Below are positions 18,423-27,633 of a stretch of DNA of 64,000 bases, piece by piece. Where the stretch lies: positions 6,941,501-7,005,500 of the forward strand of contig NZ_CP082362.1 in the NCBI RefSeq assembly GCF_020740535.1, in the 5' to 3' direction. The notes under the pieces were generated by a model. It had not been told where the DNA came from and made no database searches. It worked only from the letters and a program-made list of their open reading frames with translations. The position numbers and the translations under genes were made by a program. Positions within the stretch are counted from its first letter, which is position 1; each line of letters begins with the position of its first letter. Source of the DNA: Streptomyces profundus (GTDB lineage: Bacteria; Actinomycetota; Actinomycetes; Streptomycetales; Streptomycetaceae).

Positions 18423-19574
18423 TTACGCGGTGACGGCCGGTAGGACGCACTCCACGCCGGGGAAGTCCAGCGCCGCGCCGGTGGGGGCCAGCGTGCCGTC
18501 GTCCGGGTCCCGGTCGAGGACCACGACGGCGCCGGTGCTCTGGTTGGCGACGTAGAGGTGGGACTCGTCCGCGTCCAGGGAGATATGACGCGGGGTCGCC
18601 CCGCCGCTGTCGAAGTGCCCCACCAGGCGCGGCTCCGCCTCGTCCTCGCCGTCGACCGCGAAGACGACGATGCTGTCGTGGCCCCGGTTGGAGGCGTAGA
18701 CGAACCGGCCGTCGGAGGTGACCAGCACCTCGGCGGCCGAGTTGCCGTCGGGCGGTGTGCCGTCGGGGAGCAGCGGGACCACGGCGCCAGGGGTGAGCGC
18801 ACCGGTGCCGGAGTCGTAGCCGCAGGCGGTCAGGGTGGAGTCCAACTCGCCCAGCACATAGGCCGTCACCCCGCCGGGATGGAAGGCCATATGCCGTGGC
18901 CCCGAGCCGGGGGGCAGCTTCGCCTCGTGCTCCTGGGCGAGTTGGCCGGCCTCGGCGTCGAAGGCGTAGACGAAGACCGAGTCGGTGCCCAGATCCACGG
19001 CGAAGAGCCGCTCGCCTCCCGGGTCCGGCAGCACCTGGTGCGCGTGCGGCCCCTCCTGGCGGTCCGGGCCGGGGCCGGACCCCTCGTGCCGCACCACCTG
19101 GGTGATCTCCCCCGGGGCGCCGTCCGGCGCCAGCGCGACCACGGTCACCGTGCCGTCGTTGTAGTTCGCCGAGAAGGCGTGGCCGCCCGCCGGATGGACG
19201 CTGACGTGGCAGGGGCCGTCGCCGAGCCCCGAGGTGCTGCCCAACTCGCCCTGGACGGCGCCGTCCGCGTCCAGCGCGAACGCCTCCAGCCGACCGCCGT
19301 CGTCCCCGTTGACGGAGTACAGCGCCTCGGCCGACGGCGAGACGGCGAGGAACGAGGAGCGGGTGCCGGGGACCAGCGCGTCCACGGACAGCGTTCCCGA
19401 GGTGGGGTCGGCGCTGGCCACGCCGATGTCGTATTGCACGGAACCGAGATAGAACCGGGTGGGGTTGGCCCTGGGCGTGGACGCCAGCGCGCCGGAGGCC
19501 ACGAACGGCAGGCTTCCGGCGGCGGTGGCGAGAAGGGCCAGCGCGGTACGTCGGGTAACCGGTGGTGGGGGCAT
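18423..19574 (-). CDS. Lactonase-family seven-bladed beta-propeller protein, exported
   Basis: A 383-residue exported protein of the lactonase (6-phosphogluconolactonase, YbhE-like) beta-propeller family. The ATG at 19574 has a strong AAGGAGG. A Tat-like signal (VTRRTALALLATAAGSLPF) is followed by seven repeats with patterns such as AVSPSAEALYSVN, VHPAGGHAFSANYNDGTV, AFHPGGVTAYVLGELDSTL and SLDADESHLYVANQSTGAV; the HPxG and N-Y-N-x-G-T segments are the lactonase signatures. Export makes a role in intracellular pentose phosphate metabolism unlikely; extracellular sugar-lactone hydrolysis or a binding role is more plausible. It follows the TetR gene on the same strand. Confidence 0.82.
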   Translation of the reverse strand: MPPPPVTRRTALALLATAAGSLPFVASGALASTPRANPTRFYLGSVQYDIGVASADPTSGTLSVDALVPGTRSSFLAVSPSAEALYSVNGDDGGRLEAFALDADGAVQGELGSTSGLGDGPCHVSVHPAGGHAFSANYNDGTVTVVALAPDGAPGEITQVVRHEGSGPGPDRQEGPHAHQVLPDPGGERLFAVDLGTDSVFVYAFDAEAGQLAQEHEAKLPPGSGPRHMAFHPGGVTAYVLGELDSTLTACGYDSGTGALTPGAVVPLLPDGTPPDGNSAAEVLVTSDGRFVYASNRGHDSIVVFAVDGEDEAEPRLVGHFDSGGATPRHISLDADESHLYVANQSTGAVVVLDRDPDDGTLAPTGAALDFPGVECVLPAVTA

Positions 19575-19690
19575 CGGTTTCCTCCTTCGAGTGACGGGTG
19601 GTTCCTGAGTTGCCAGGCTCAGCATCCTGGCAACCCCCGCCATCCGGAAGGGGGTTGGCGCCGAGGCCGAGAACCGGAACCGTGGCCGGC

Positions 19691-20311
19691 CTACGGCTCC
19701 AGCGCCGGGGCGAGCAGCAGCTCCAGAAGGTCGAGCGATTCCTCGATGTCGATGTCCGGGTTGAGCAACCACTGGATCTGTAGGCCGTCGGAGGCCGCGA
19801 TCACCAGCGCGGCGGCGGCCTCCGGCGTGATGTCCCGGCGGATGTCGCCGCGCGACTGGTCGGCCGCCACCTGTTCGGCCAGCCGCAGCCTGAGCCGCTC
19901 GAAGCGGGCGGCGAAGAACTCCTTGGACTCCTCGTGGTCGTCCTCCAACGCGCCGGCCACCAGTGTGGAGTACAGCTGGACCAGCCCCGGGACCCCGCGG
20001 TTGCGGCGGGCCGCGTGGGTCATGACGCCGACCACCGAGCCGCCCGCCGGCTCCGGATCCTCCTCCGACGAGCGCTGTTCGGCGAACTTGTAGACCTCAA
20101 GCAGCAGTTGCTCCCGGGAGGCGAAGTAGTGCCGCAGCGCCGCATGGGAGACCCCGATGGCGTCACCGATCGCGCGCAGTGACGTCCGCTCCGCGCCGCG
20201 CTCGGTGAAGACCTCGATCGCCCGGGCCAGGATCTCCCGGCGACGTTCGATGCCCTTGGCGTAAGGGCCACGGCGAGGCGATCCGTTCGAGGTCCCTGGC
20301 GGCTCATCCAT
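19691..20311 (-). CDS. TetR-family transcriptional regulator
   Basis: A 206-residue TetR repressor. The N-terminal helix-turn-helix spans about residues 20-66 (RREILARAIEVFTERGAERTS then IGVSHAALRHYFASREQLL), and the rest is the all-helical ligand-binding and dimerisation domain. The ATG at 20311 is chosen because the helix-turn-helix begins shortly after it; an earlier frame extension is basic and non-conserved in look. It is divergent from the GH3 beta-glucosidase gene, and a near-perfect palindrome at 20338-20359 lies just upstream of its own start, so autoregulation and control of the glucosidase are likely. The ligand is probably a sugar or its derivative, by context only. Confidence 0.87.
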   Translation of the reverse strand: MDEPPGTSNGSPRRGPYAKGIERRREILARAIEVFTERGAERTSLRAIGDAIGVSHAALRHYFASREQLLLEVYKFAEQRSSEEDPEPAGGSVVGVMTHAARRNRGVPGLVQLYSTLVAGALEDDHEESKEFFAARFERLRLRLAEQVAADQSRGDIRRDITPEAAAALVIAASDGLQIQWLLNPDIDIEESLDLLELLLAPALEP

Positions 20312-20337
20312 GGGGGCAGAGTAGTCCCGGAACCGGC

Positions 20338-20359
20338 AAAACCTCCATACGGAAGTTTT
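20338..20359. promoter_or_regulatory. Probable TetR operator
   Basis: AAAACCTCC (20338-20346), ATAC spacer, GGAAGTTTT (20351-20359): 9-base arms with one mismatch, 26 bases upstream of the TetR start and in the shared region with the GH3 gene. Size and placement fit a TetR-family operator. Confidence 0.6.
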
Positions 20360-20375
20360 CAGTGCTAGCGTTCTT

Positions 20376-20389
20376 TGGGAGCGCTTCAC
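20376..20389 (+). promoter_or_regulatory. CebR-box-like site upstream of the GH3 gene
   Basis: TGGGAGCGCTTCAC matches 11 of 14 positions of the CebR operator TGGGAGCGCTCCCA, which represses cellulose and cello-oligosaccharide genes in Streptomyces. The first ten bases are identical. No cebR gene is in the window, so any repressor acts from elsewhere. Confidence 0.5.
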
Positions 20390-20635
20390 CAGCCAGATTG
20401 CCTCACCAGCGAACCGGAGTCACCGTGCATCCTGCCCGACACACAACGCGAGGCGCTCGCCCGACGGGGCGTGGCCGAGGGCCGAAGCCGCTCGTGGCGA
20501 GGACGTGCCGTCCTCGCGGGGGCTGGCGGGGCGGATGCGGGGCGGGCGCTCCGCCCGGTGGCTGTATCCACCCGTCCGCGCGGTGAACCCGCGCGCCTGA
20601 GTGCCCCGTCTGCTTCGCCTTGGGAAAGGAATCTC

Positions 20636-22930
20636 GTGAACTCCCCTCTGCCCTACCTCGACCCCGCGCTGCCTGTCGCCGAGCGCGTCGCCGACCTCCT
20701 CGGCCGGATGACCCTGCCGGAGAAGGTCGGGCAGATGCTGCAGCTCAACGGCAAGGAGGGGGTGCGGGAGCATGTCGAGGAGATGCACGTCGGTTCGATC
20801 CTGCATGTCTCCCCCGAACGGGTGCTGGAAGCCGCCGATCTGGTGGGGCGCACCCGGCTGCGCATCCCGCTGCTGGTCGCCGAGGACTGCATTCACGGGC
20901 ACTCCTTCTGGGAGGGCGCGACGATCTTCCCCACCCAGCTGGGGATGGCCGCCACCTGGGACCCGGCGCTGATCGAGCGGGCCGCCCGGGTCACCGCCGT
21001 GGAGGTCGCCGCGACCGGCATCCACTGGACGTTCTCGCCGGTGCTGTGCATCACCCGCGACCTGCGTTGGGGCCGGGTCAGCGAGACCTTCGGCGAGGAC
21101 CCGTTCCTGATCGGCGAGTTCGCCTCCGCGATGGTCCGCGGCTACCAGGGCGAGGGGCTGACCGACCCCACCGCGATCCTGGCCTGCGCCAAGCACTTCG
21201 CCGGCTACTCCGAGACCCAGGGCGGGCGGGACGCCAGCGAGGCCGACCTCAGCCAGCGCAAGCTCCGCTCCTGGTTCCTGCCGCCCTTCGAGCGCGTCGC
21301 GCGCGAGGGCTGCCGCACCTTCATGCTCGGCTACCAGTCCATCGACGGGGTGCCGATCACCGTGAACGACTGGCTCCTCAACGACGTGCTGCGCGGCGAG
21401 TGGGACTACACGGGCACGCTGGTCACCGACTGGGACAACGTCGGCCGGATGGTCTGGGAGCAGCATGTCTACGCCGACCACACCCAGGCCGCCGCGGCGG
21501 CGGTGCGCGCCGGCAACGACATGGTGATGACCACGCCGCAGTTCTTCGACGGCGCCCAGCGTGCGGTGGCCGAGGGGCTCCTGGACGAGGCCGATCTCGA
21601 CGCCGCCGTGGCCCGCATCCTCACCCTCAAGTTCGAGCTCGGCCTCTTCGAGAACCCGCGCCACCCCGAGCCGGGCCGCCAGGCCGAGGTCATCGGCATC
21701 GACGAGCACGCCGCCGTCAACCTCGACGTGGCCCGCCGTTCCCTGGTGCTGCTCCGCAACGACGGGGTCCTCCCGCTGGCCGGTGGGCTCACCGCGGACG
21801 AGACGGGCCGCGCGGCCACCCCGCCGGACGGCCGGCCGCGCACCGTGGCCGTGATCGGCCCCAACGCCGACGACCCGCACGCCCAACTCGGCGACTGGGC
21901 CGGCGCCTCGGGGCAGACCGACTGGCTGCCCGACGGCCACCCGCGCGGGATGATCCAGACCGTGCTGGACGGCTTCCGCGACCAGGCCCCGGCCGACTGG
22001 ACCATCACCCACGCGCCAGGCGCCGAGATCCTCGACGTCGGCGCCGACCCGGAGGGCGCGTTCTTCCCCGACGGGCAGCCCCGCCCCGACGTGGTGATCC
22101 CGGCCGAGCCGGACGAGCGGCTGATCGCCGGGGCCGTCGCCGCCGCCGAGGCCGCCGACCACGTGGTGGCCGTCGTCGGCGACCGGATCGAGCTGATCGG
22201 CGAGGGCCGCTCCACGGCCACGCTGGAACTCGTCGGCGGCCAGGTCGCGTTGCTCGACGCCCTGGCCGCGACGGGCAAGCCGCTGGTCGTCGTGGTGATC
22301 AGTTCCAAGCCGCTGGTGCTGCCCGCCTCGGCGTTGGAGGCATCGGCGCTGATCTACGCCGCCAACCCCGGGATGCGCGGCGGTCGCGCGGTCGCCGAGC
22401 TGGCGCTCGGCCTGATCGAGCCCAGCGGCCGGCTGCCCGTCTCGTTCGCCCGGCACGTGGGCCAGCAGCCCACCTACTACAACCAGGTGCGCGGGCAGCA
22501 CGGCACCCGCTACGCCGATCTGACGCAGAGCCCGGCGTTCGCGTTCGGTGAGGGCCTCAGCTACACCACCGTCGAGTACGACGATCTGGAGGTGCTGACG
22601 CCGGTTCTGGAGAGCGACGAAACGGTGCGCGCGCGGGTCACCGTCCGCAACGCCGGCGCCCGGCCGGTTCGGGAGACGGTCCAGCTCTATGTGAGCGACA
22701 CCGTCACGTCGGTGACCTGGGCCGAGAAGGAGCTGAAGGGGTACCGCCAGGTGTCGCTCGCGCCCGGCGAGTCCACCGTGGTCCCCCTCGAACTCCCCGT
22801 CGCCGACTGCAGCCTGGTGGACGCGAGGGGCCGCCGCACCGTGGAGCCCGGAGCCTTCGAGCTGCTCGTCGGCCCGTCCTCCAGGGACGACGTCCTCCTC
22901 CGCGCCGGCTTCACCGTCAAGGACGCCTGA
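20636..22930 (+). CDS. GH3-family beta-glucosidase (or beta-xylosidase)
   Basis: A 764-residue glycoside hydrolase family 3 enzyme. The GTG at 20636 is preceded by GGGAAAGGA. The N-terminal TIM barrel carries the substrate-binding KHFAGYSE region and the nucleophile in GTLVTDWDNVG (Asp265); the alpha/beta sandwich domain starts near residue 355 with VARRSLVLLRNDGVLPL, and a fibronectin-III-like C-terminal domain begins near 640 (VRARVTVRNAGARPVRETVQLYV). No signal peptide is visible, so it is probably cytoplasmic and cleaves imported oligosaccharides. An upstream TetR palindrome and CebR-like box suggest dual carbohydrate control. Beta-glucosidase versus beta-xylosidase cannot be settled from sequence alone. 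Confidence 0.88.
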   Translation: MNSPLPYLDPALPVAERVADLLGRMTLPEKVGQMLQLNGKEGVREHVEEMHVGSILHVSPERVLEAADLVGRTRLRIPLLVAEDCIHGHSFWEGATIFPTQLGMAATWDPALIERAARVTAVEVAATGIHWTFSPVLCITRDLRWGRVSETFGEDPFLIGEFASAMVRGYQGEGLTDPTAILACAKHFAGYSETQGGRDASEADLSQRKLRSWFLPPFERVAREGCRTFMLGYQSIDGVPITVNDWLLNDVLRGEWDYTGTLVTDWDNVGRMVWEQHVYADHTQAAAAAVRAGNDMVMTTPQFFDGAQRAVAEGLLDEADLDAAVARILTLKFELGLFENPRHPEPGRQAEVIGIDEHAAVNLDVARRSLVLLRNDGVLPLAGGLTADETGRAATPPDGRPRTVAVIGPNADDPHAQLGDWAGASGQTDWLPDGHPRGMIQTVLDGFRDQAPADWTITHAPGAEILDVGADPEGAFFPDGQPRPDVVIPAEPDERLIAGAVAAAEAADHVVAVVGDRIELIGEGRSTATLELVGGQVALLDALAATGKPLVVVVISSKPLVLPASALEASALIYAANPGMRGGRAVAELALGLIEPSGRLPVSFARHVGQQPTYYNQVRGQHGTRYADLTQSPAFAFGEGLSYTTVEYDDLEVLTPVLESDETVRARVTVRNAGARPVRETVQLYVSDTVTSVTWAEKELKGYRQVSLAPGESTVVPLELPVADCSLVDARGRRTVEPGAFELLVGPSSRDDVLLRAGFTVKDA

Positions 22931-22943
22931 CCGCCCGCGCCAG

Positions 22944-22993
22944 CCTGAGGGCCCCGTCCCCGGACCAACCCGCCCCGGGGACGGGGCCTCAGG
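22944..22993. terminator. Terminator between GH3 and MDR genes
   Basis: A long hairpin (outer arms CCTGAGG and CCTCAGG, inner CCCCGTCCCCGG with its complement, one bulge) between convergent genes; its right arm overlaps the MDR stop codon at 22989. Confidence 0.6.
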
Positions 22994-23933
22994 CCGCCGT
23001 GCTGAGGGCGAGTTTGCCCAGATGGGTGCGGGTGGCCAGGGCACTGTGCGCCGCCGCGGCCTCGGCCAGCGGGTAGAGGCCGCCGGTCACCGGGCGGAGC
23101 GCGCCGGTGCGGACCGCGTGGAACAGCGCCTCGACGCCGGCGGACAACGCGGCGCGGTCCCCGTACAGATGGGGCAGCCAGAAGCCGGAGACGGTGATCG
23201 ACTTCTCCATCAGCAGCCGGGTCGGCAGATCCGCCAGCTGCCCGCCGACATAGCCGTAGACCGCGACCCGACCCCGTGGCGCCAGCGCGCCCAGCGTCTG
23301 ACGCAGCACCCGTCCGCCGGTCATCTCCAGGGCGACCCGGACCGGCCCGCCCGCCACCTCGACGACCCGCTCCGCGAGGTCGTCAGCTGTGGAGTCCACC
23401 GCGGCCTCCGCGCCCAGATCCAGGGCGAGTTGGCGCTTCTCCTCGGTGCTGGCGAGGGCCACCACGCGGGCCCCGGCCGCCCGCGCCAACTGCACCGCCA
23501 TTGAACCGACCCCGCCGGCCGCCGCCGGGATCAGCACGCTCTCGCCGGGCTGCAACCTGGCCACGGTGAAGAGGAGGTGCCAGGCCGCCTGCCCCTGAAG
23601 CGCCAGCGGCAGCGCCTGGTCGTCGCTGATGTCGTCGGGGATCTCCCAGGACACCCGCCGGTGCGCGTGCGCCTGCTCCGCGTACCCGCCGCCCCGGGTG
23701 AGCGCGAGCAACCTGCGGCCGTCGGGTGCCCTGCCCACCACCTCGTTGCCGGGAACGCACGGCAGCGTCATCGGGGCGAGATAGGAGTCCGTTCTGGTGT
23801 GCACATCGGCCCAGTTGACGCCGGCCCTGGTCACCCTGAGCACCTCGTGCGCGACCCGTGGCTCCAGATCCGGCACCTCGGCCAGGCGCAAGACCTCCGG
23901 GCCACCGAACTTCTCCATCACGACGGCGCGCAT
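22989..23933 (-). CDS. Zinc-free MDR oxidoreductase (NADPH:quinone reductase-like)
   Basis: A 314-residue medium-chain dehydrogenase/reductase of the quinone oxidoreductase branch. It has the N-terminal GroES-like domain (MRAVVMEKFGGPEVLRL) and a Rossmann NADPH site with AAAGGVGSMAVQLARAAGA (about residues 138-156), but none of the zinc-ligand cysteines of alcohol dehydrogenases. The ATG at 23933 is preceded by GGGAAGG. It should reduce quinones or activated enones in the cytoplasm. It is a single-gene unit convergent with the GH3 gene; no regulator is adjacent on its own strand. Confidence 0.82.
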   Translation of the reverse strand: MRAVVMEKFGGPEVLRLAEVPDLEPRVAHEVLRVTRAGVNWADVHTRTDSYLAPMTLPCVPGNEVVGRAPDGRRLLALTRGGGYAEQAHAHRRVSWEIPDDISDDQALPLALQGQAAWHLLFTVARLQPGESVLIPAAAGGVGSMAVQLARAAGARVVALASTEEKRQLALDLGAEAAVDSTADDLAERVVEVAGGPVRVALEMTGGRVLRQTLGALAPRGRVAVYGYVGGQLADLPTRLLMEKSITVSGFWLPHLYGDRAALSAGVEALFHAVRTGALRPVTGGLYPLAEAAAAHSALATRTHLGKLALSTAA

Positions 23934-24133
23934 CGCGCTCACCTTCCCAACGTTGCTTCTCGCCTGTTTCCTGGGGCCTTTCGGGGCAGCACGATAGGGC
24001 ACCGTTGTCACGGTGGGTGGTCGGATGATTACGGAGAATGGGTTTCGGGGGTGCGGGGCGGCGGGGGAGCGCACGCCTCCGAGCGTGCGAATCGCACATA
24101 GAGCCGGGAGCGAGCGCCGGCGTCACCCCCTCG

Positions 24134-24805
24134 TCAACCGGCCGAGTCTGAGCGGTCGTCGACCAGCCCCGAGCGGTTGGCGATCACCGCCAGCTGGGTG
24201 CGGTCCCTGGCCTGTAGCTTCGCGATGATCCGGCTCACGTAGGTGCGGGCGGTGGCCGGGCTGATGTGCAGCGCGCGGCCGATCTCCGCGTTGGTCTCGC
24301 CGTGGCCGAGGCGGACGAGGACAGCGCGTTCGCGCGCGGTGAGCGAGGCGAGCGCCGGGGGCGGCTCGGGCGGCGGGGGGAGCCGGGCCAGCCGTTCCAT
24401 GACCCGGCGGGTCACGGCGGGGGCGAGCAGGTTGTCGCCGGCCGCCACGATCCGCACGGCGCGGCGCAGGTCGGCCGCCGCGATGTCCTTCAGCAGATAG
24501 CCGGCCGCGCCGGCGGCCACCGCCGCCAGGATCTCCTCGTCCTCGTCGAACGTGGTCAACACCAGGACACGGCTGCGCTCCAGCAGGCCGGCGTCGCGCA
24601 GCGCGGCCGTCGCTGACGCCCCGTCGAGCACCGGCATCCGCAGGTCCATCAGCACCACGTCCGGGCGGAGCGCGCCCACCCGCGCCAGCGCGGCGCGGCC
24701 CTCGCCCGCCTCGCCCACCACCTGGATGTCCGCCTCGTGCTCCAGGAGGGCCCGCAGCCCGGCCCGCACCAGATCCTGGTCGTCCACGACCACCACCCGG
24801 ATCAT
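24134..24805 (-). CDS. NarL/LuxR-family response regulator
   Basis: A 223-residue response regulator: receiver domain with acidic pocket Asp8/Asp9, phosphoacceptor Asp54 in VLMDLRMP and Lys in YLLKD, then a LuxR-type helix-turn-helix (about residues 155-210, LTARERAVLVRLGHGETNAEIG). Its ATG overlaps the histidine kinase stop by four bases (ATGA), so the pair is translationally coupled. Kinase and regulator are divergent from a small membrane-protein gene, the usual position of a target gene. Confidence 0.92.
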   Translation of the reverse strand: MIRVVVVDDQDLVRAGLRALLEHEADIQVVGEAGEGRAALARVGALRPDVVLMDLRMPVLDGASATAALRDAGLLERSRVLVLTTFDEDEEILAAVAAGAAGYLLKDIAAADLRRAVRIVAAGDNLLAPAVTRRVMERLARLPPPPEPPPALASLTARERAVLVRLGHGETNAEIGRALHISPATARTYVSRIIAKLQARDRTQLAVIANRSGLVDDRSDSAG

Positions 24806-25968
24806 CGGGGCAGCCCCAGCGGAAGCAGCGCGAACACCACGAACCCCTCCGGCTCGGCGCGCGCCCGCAGCCAGCCGCCCAGCGCGCGCGCCCGCTCGGA
24901 CATCCCGACGATCCCGTGCCCGTGCCCGGCCGGCGCCGCCCCGGCCGCCGCCCCGCCGTCGTCGGCGACGCGCAACGTCAGCCCCGCCTCCGTGATTCTG
25001 GCCGTCAACGTCAACATGCTCGCCGTGGCGGCGTGGCGCACCACATTGGTGACGGCCTCCTGGGCTATTCGATAGGCGGCCTCGTCGACCGCCGCCGGCA
25101 GCGGCCCGTCCACCGCGATGTCCAGCACCACGTCAAGACCCGCCGCCTCCGCCCCCGAGGTGAGCACCGCGACCCGGGAGAACGAGGGCGGCGCGGGCGC
25201 GGGCGCGCCGTGCGCGCGCAACAGCGCGACGGTGCGGCGCAGTTCGCGCAGGGTGCCCCCGGTGGTCTCCCGTATCGTGCCGAGCGCCGACACCGCCGCG
25301 CCCCGGTCCCGGTCCAGCGCCTCAAGGGCCACATCGCTGTGCAGCGATATCACCGCGACGCTGTGGCCCAGCGAGTCGTGCAGATCCCTGGCGATGGCCA
25401 GCCGGTCGGCGTGCGCCCGGTGCTCCGCCTCCTCGACCTGCCGCTGCGCCGTCAACTCCGCGATCCTGGCCTGCTGTTCCTGCGCGGCGCGCCGGCTGTG
25501 CACGCTGTCGCCGCAGGCGATGGCCGCCACCATCAGCGCCACATGCCCCACCAGGTCGTAGCCGACGACGAACGACGGATCCTGCCCCTCCAACAGCCGG
25601 AAGAACAACGAGATCGCGCTCATCGCGACCCCGGTGACCAGGGCGGCGCCCAACCGCCCAACGGCCGTCGCCGAGAACAGCGCCCCGGCCAGCGGAACCG
25701 CGAGGCCGATCGCCGGATAGCCCGCCGCGTAGTAGGCGCACATGCCGAGCGAGGTGGCCGCCAGCACGACCCGGGGATGGCTGCGGCGGGCCAGCATCAG
25801 CGCGCCGAGGCCGACCGCCCACACATAGGCGGTGGCGTCCGCCTGTTGACGCCCGCCCTGCTCCGCCGAGATCACCAACGACACCACGGCGGCGACCCCC
25901 ACGCCCCAGAGCAGGTCGGCTCCCCAGGGCGGCGGCGCGGCCCACGGGCGGTTTCGGCGGTACGGCAT
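24802..25968 (-). CDS. Sensor histidine kinase, HisKA_3 type
   Basis: A 388-residue membrane sensor kinase. Residues 18-155 hold about five or six hydrophobic segments with short loops and no large extracellular domain, so the signal is probably sensed in or near the membrane. The dimerisation/phosphoacceptor motif is ARDLHDSLGHSVAVIS with His197, and the C-terminal HATPase_c domain shows the N-box and G-box (VTNVVRHA, VADDGG, GHGIVGM). It is the partner of the overlapping LuxR-type regulator. The ligand is unknown. Confidence 0.9.
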   Translation of the reverse strand: MPYRRNRPWAAPPPWGADLLWGVGVAAVVSLVISAEQGGRQQADATAYVWAVGLGALMLARRSHPRVVLAATSLGMCAYYAAGYPAIGLAVPLAGALFSATAVGRLGAALVTGVAMSAISLFFRLLEGQDPSFVVGYDLVGHVALMVAAIACGDSVHSRRAAQEQQARIAELTAQRQVEEAEHRAHADRLAIARDLHDSLGHSVAVISLHSDVALEALDRDRGAAVSALGTIRETTGGTLRELRRTVALLRAHGAPAPAPPSFSRVAVLTSGAEAAGLDVVLDIAVDGPLPAAVDEAAYRIAQEAVTNVVRHAATASMLTLTARITEAGLTLRVADDGGAAAGAAPAGHGHGIVGMSERARALGGWLRARAEPEGFVVFALLPLGLPR

Positions 25969-26098
25969 GGCGGCATGCTAGAACGCGGCACTGACAACGG
26001 GGATCGACACCCGGCGACCGGAGATGTCGCCGCTCGACGTAGCGGCCGACGCCCGGCGGCGGACGCGCCCCTCCGGCGGCCCCGCCTAGCGTGCGACC

Positions 26099-26572
26099 AT
26101 GTTCAACCAGTTCACCCAATCCTCCCCCGGGGCGCGCCGGACGATCGGCCTCTCCCCGCTGGCCGTGCTCGCCCTGGCGCTGCTGGCCACCCCGCGCGTG
26201 GTCCTGCACGACCTCGACATCCTGGACGAGGGCACCGCGCTCAACGCGCTGTTGGTCTTCCTCCCGCCGGCCGTCTGGATCGCGGTGGTGCTGATCGCCC
26301 GGGTGCGCGCCCCGCTGATGACCCTGCTCGCCGTCGGCGCCACCTACGGGGTGTTGCTGGCGCTGGGGCACCAACTGCTCTGGAACAGCGCCTTCGACGA
26401 CGGACCGCCACGCCTGGGCGGCAATCTGAGCGACCTCGACCCCGGGCTCCAGACCGTGATCCTGCGGGTGTTCGCCGTCATCAGCGGTGTGTTCACCGGG
26501 GTGGTCGTCGGGGCCATCAGCGGCGCCGTCGCGACCGCGCTCGCCCGGCTCACCGGCCGGGACCGCGACTGA
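26099..26572 (+). CDS. Small multi-pass membrane protein of unknown function
   Basis: A 157-residue protein with three to four hydrophobic segments (about residues 17-35, 47-67, 72-92 and 120-145) and a polar, Asp/Pro-rich loop near residue 100. I do not recognise a family. It begins at ATG 26099, 130 bases from the divergent histidine kinase start, which makes it a likely target or accessory sensor of that two-component system. The next gene, DeoR, follows in the same direction after 65 bases. Confidence 0.65.
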   Translation: MFNQFTQSSPGARRTIGLSPLAVLALALLATPRVVLHDLDILDEGTALNALLVFLPPAVWIAVVLIARVRAPLMTLLAVGATYGVLLALGHQLLWNSAFDDGPPRLGGNLSDLDPGLQTVILRVFAVISGVFTGVVVGAISGAVATALARLTGRDRD

Positions 26573-26637
26573 ACGGGGCGGCGCCAGCGCGCGCCGCGGC
26601 CCGCCGGCCGCCCGCGGCGGCGTGCGATGCTGGGGGC

Positions 26638-27444
26638 GTGGTCAGTGATCCCCTCACCGCCGACGGCGCGCGGCGCAATCCCGAGTTGCGCCGGGTGGCC
26701 ATGCGGCGGCAGGTCGCCGAGGCGGGGTTCGTGCGGGTGGACGTGCTGGCCAGGGAGTACGGCGTCAGCATCATGACGGTCCACCGGGATCTGGACGAGC
26801 TGGAGAAGCGCGGCTTCCTGCACAAGGTGCGCGGCGGCGCGACCAGCGCGCCGACCACCACCTTCCACGGCGATCTGGAACACCGGATGCAGGCGCAGGT
26901 GGAGGCCAAGTCGGCCATCGCGCGCGAGGTGCTCGCCACCGAGGTGGAGCCCGGGCAGGTGGTCGCGCTGGACGACAGCACCACCTCGCTGATGCTGGCG
27001 CGGCTGTTGCCGCAGCGCGCCCCGCTGACGGTGGTCACCCACTTCCTGCCGGTGATCCGGGCGTTGGCCGCCCAGCCGGGCATCGAGCTGATCGGCCTGG
27101 GCGGTCGCTATGACGCCTCCTACGACTCGTTCCTCGGCCGGGCCACCGCCGAGGCCGCCGCCGAGCTGCGGCCCGACGTGCTGTTCCTCTCCACGACGGC
27201 GGTGGCCGACGGGTTCTGCTACCTCCAGTCGCTTGGCACGATGATCACCCGGCGCGCGCTGATCGCCTCGGCCGCGCGGACCGTCGCGCTGATCGACCAC
27301 ACCAAGTTCGACCGCAGGGCGCAGCACCGCCTGGTGGGCATAGCCGACCTCGACCGGGTGGTGGTGGACGAGCGCACACCCGACCTGACGGTCCGTGGGC
27401 TGCGGGCGCGCGGCGCCCGGGTCGATGTGGTGCGCGGCACCTGA
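26638..27444 (+). CDS. DeoR/GlpR-family transcriptional regulator
   Basis: A 268-residue sugar-metabolism repressor. The DeoR helix-turn-helix is at about residues 20-75 (LAREYGVSIMTVHRDLDELEKRGFL, then HKVRGGA), followed by the DeoRC sugar-phosphate-binding domain with DDSTTSLMLARLL and IDHTKFDRRA motifs. The GTG at 26638 is the first plausible start and keeps the whole helix-turn-helix; ribosome site is weak. It precedes the kinase-transporter operon by 190 bases in the same direction and most likely represses it, with a phosphorylated product of one of the two FGGY kinases as inducer (inference from family). Confidence 0.87.
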   Translation: MVSDPLTADGARRNPELRRVAMRRQVAEAGFVRVDVLAREYGVSIMTVHRDLDELEKRGFLHKVRGGATSAPTTTFHGDLEHRMQAQVEAKSAIAREVLATEVEPGQVVALDDSTTSLMLARLLPQRAPLTVVTHFLPVIRALAAQPGIELIGLGGRYDASYDSFLGRATAEAAAELRPDVLFLSTTAVADGFCYLQSLGTMITRRALIASAARTVALIDHTKFDRRAQHRLVGIADLDRVVVDERTPDLTVRGLRARGARVDVVRGT

Positions 27445-27472
27445 GACTGCGAAGTCATGTGAAGTTAATCCG

Positions 27473-27491
27473 GTTGGCCGATCGGACCAAC
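27473..27491. promoter_or_regulatory. Candidate DeoR operator
   Basis: GTTGG and CCAAC arms flank a CCGATCGG palindrome in the leader between the DeoR gene and the first FGGY kinase. The element is nearly symmetric, off by one base at one arm. The region down to 27600 is locally AT-rich and likely contains the operon promoter. Confidence 0.4.
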
Positions 27492-27633
27492 GTGGTCAAC
27501 ACCCGTACCCACCTGCGGATTCGCGGATCTCGTCGCGCCACGCGATCAAGATCAATGTTAAAAGTTGCGAAATTCTGGAGCCCCTGCCTGTAATACGCCT
27601 CACTTCGGGCGAGGCCAGGAAGGGGCGCGGCAG

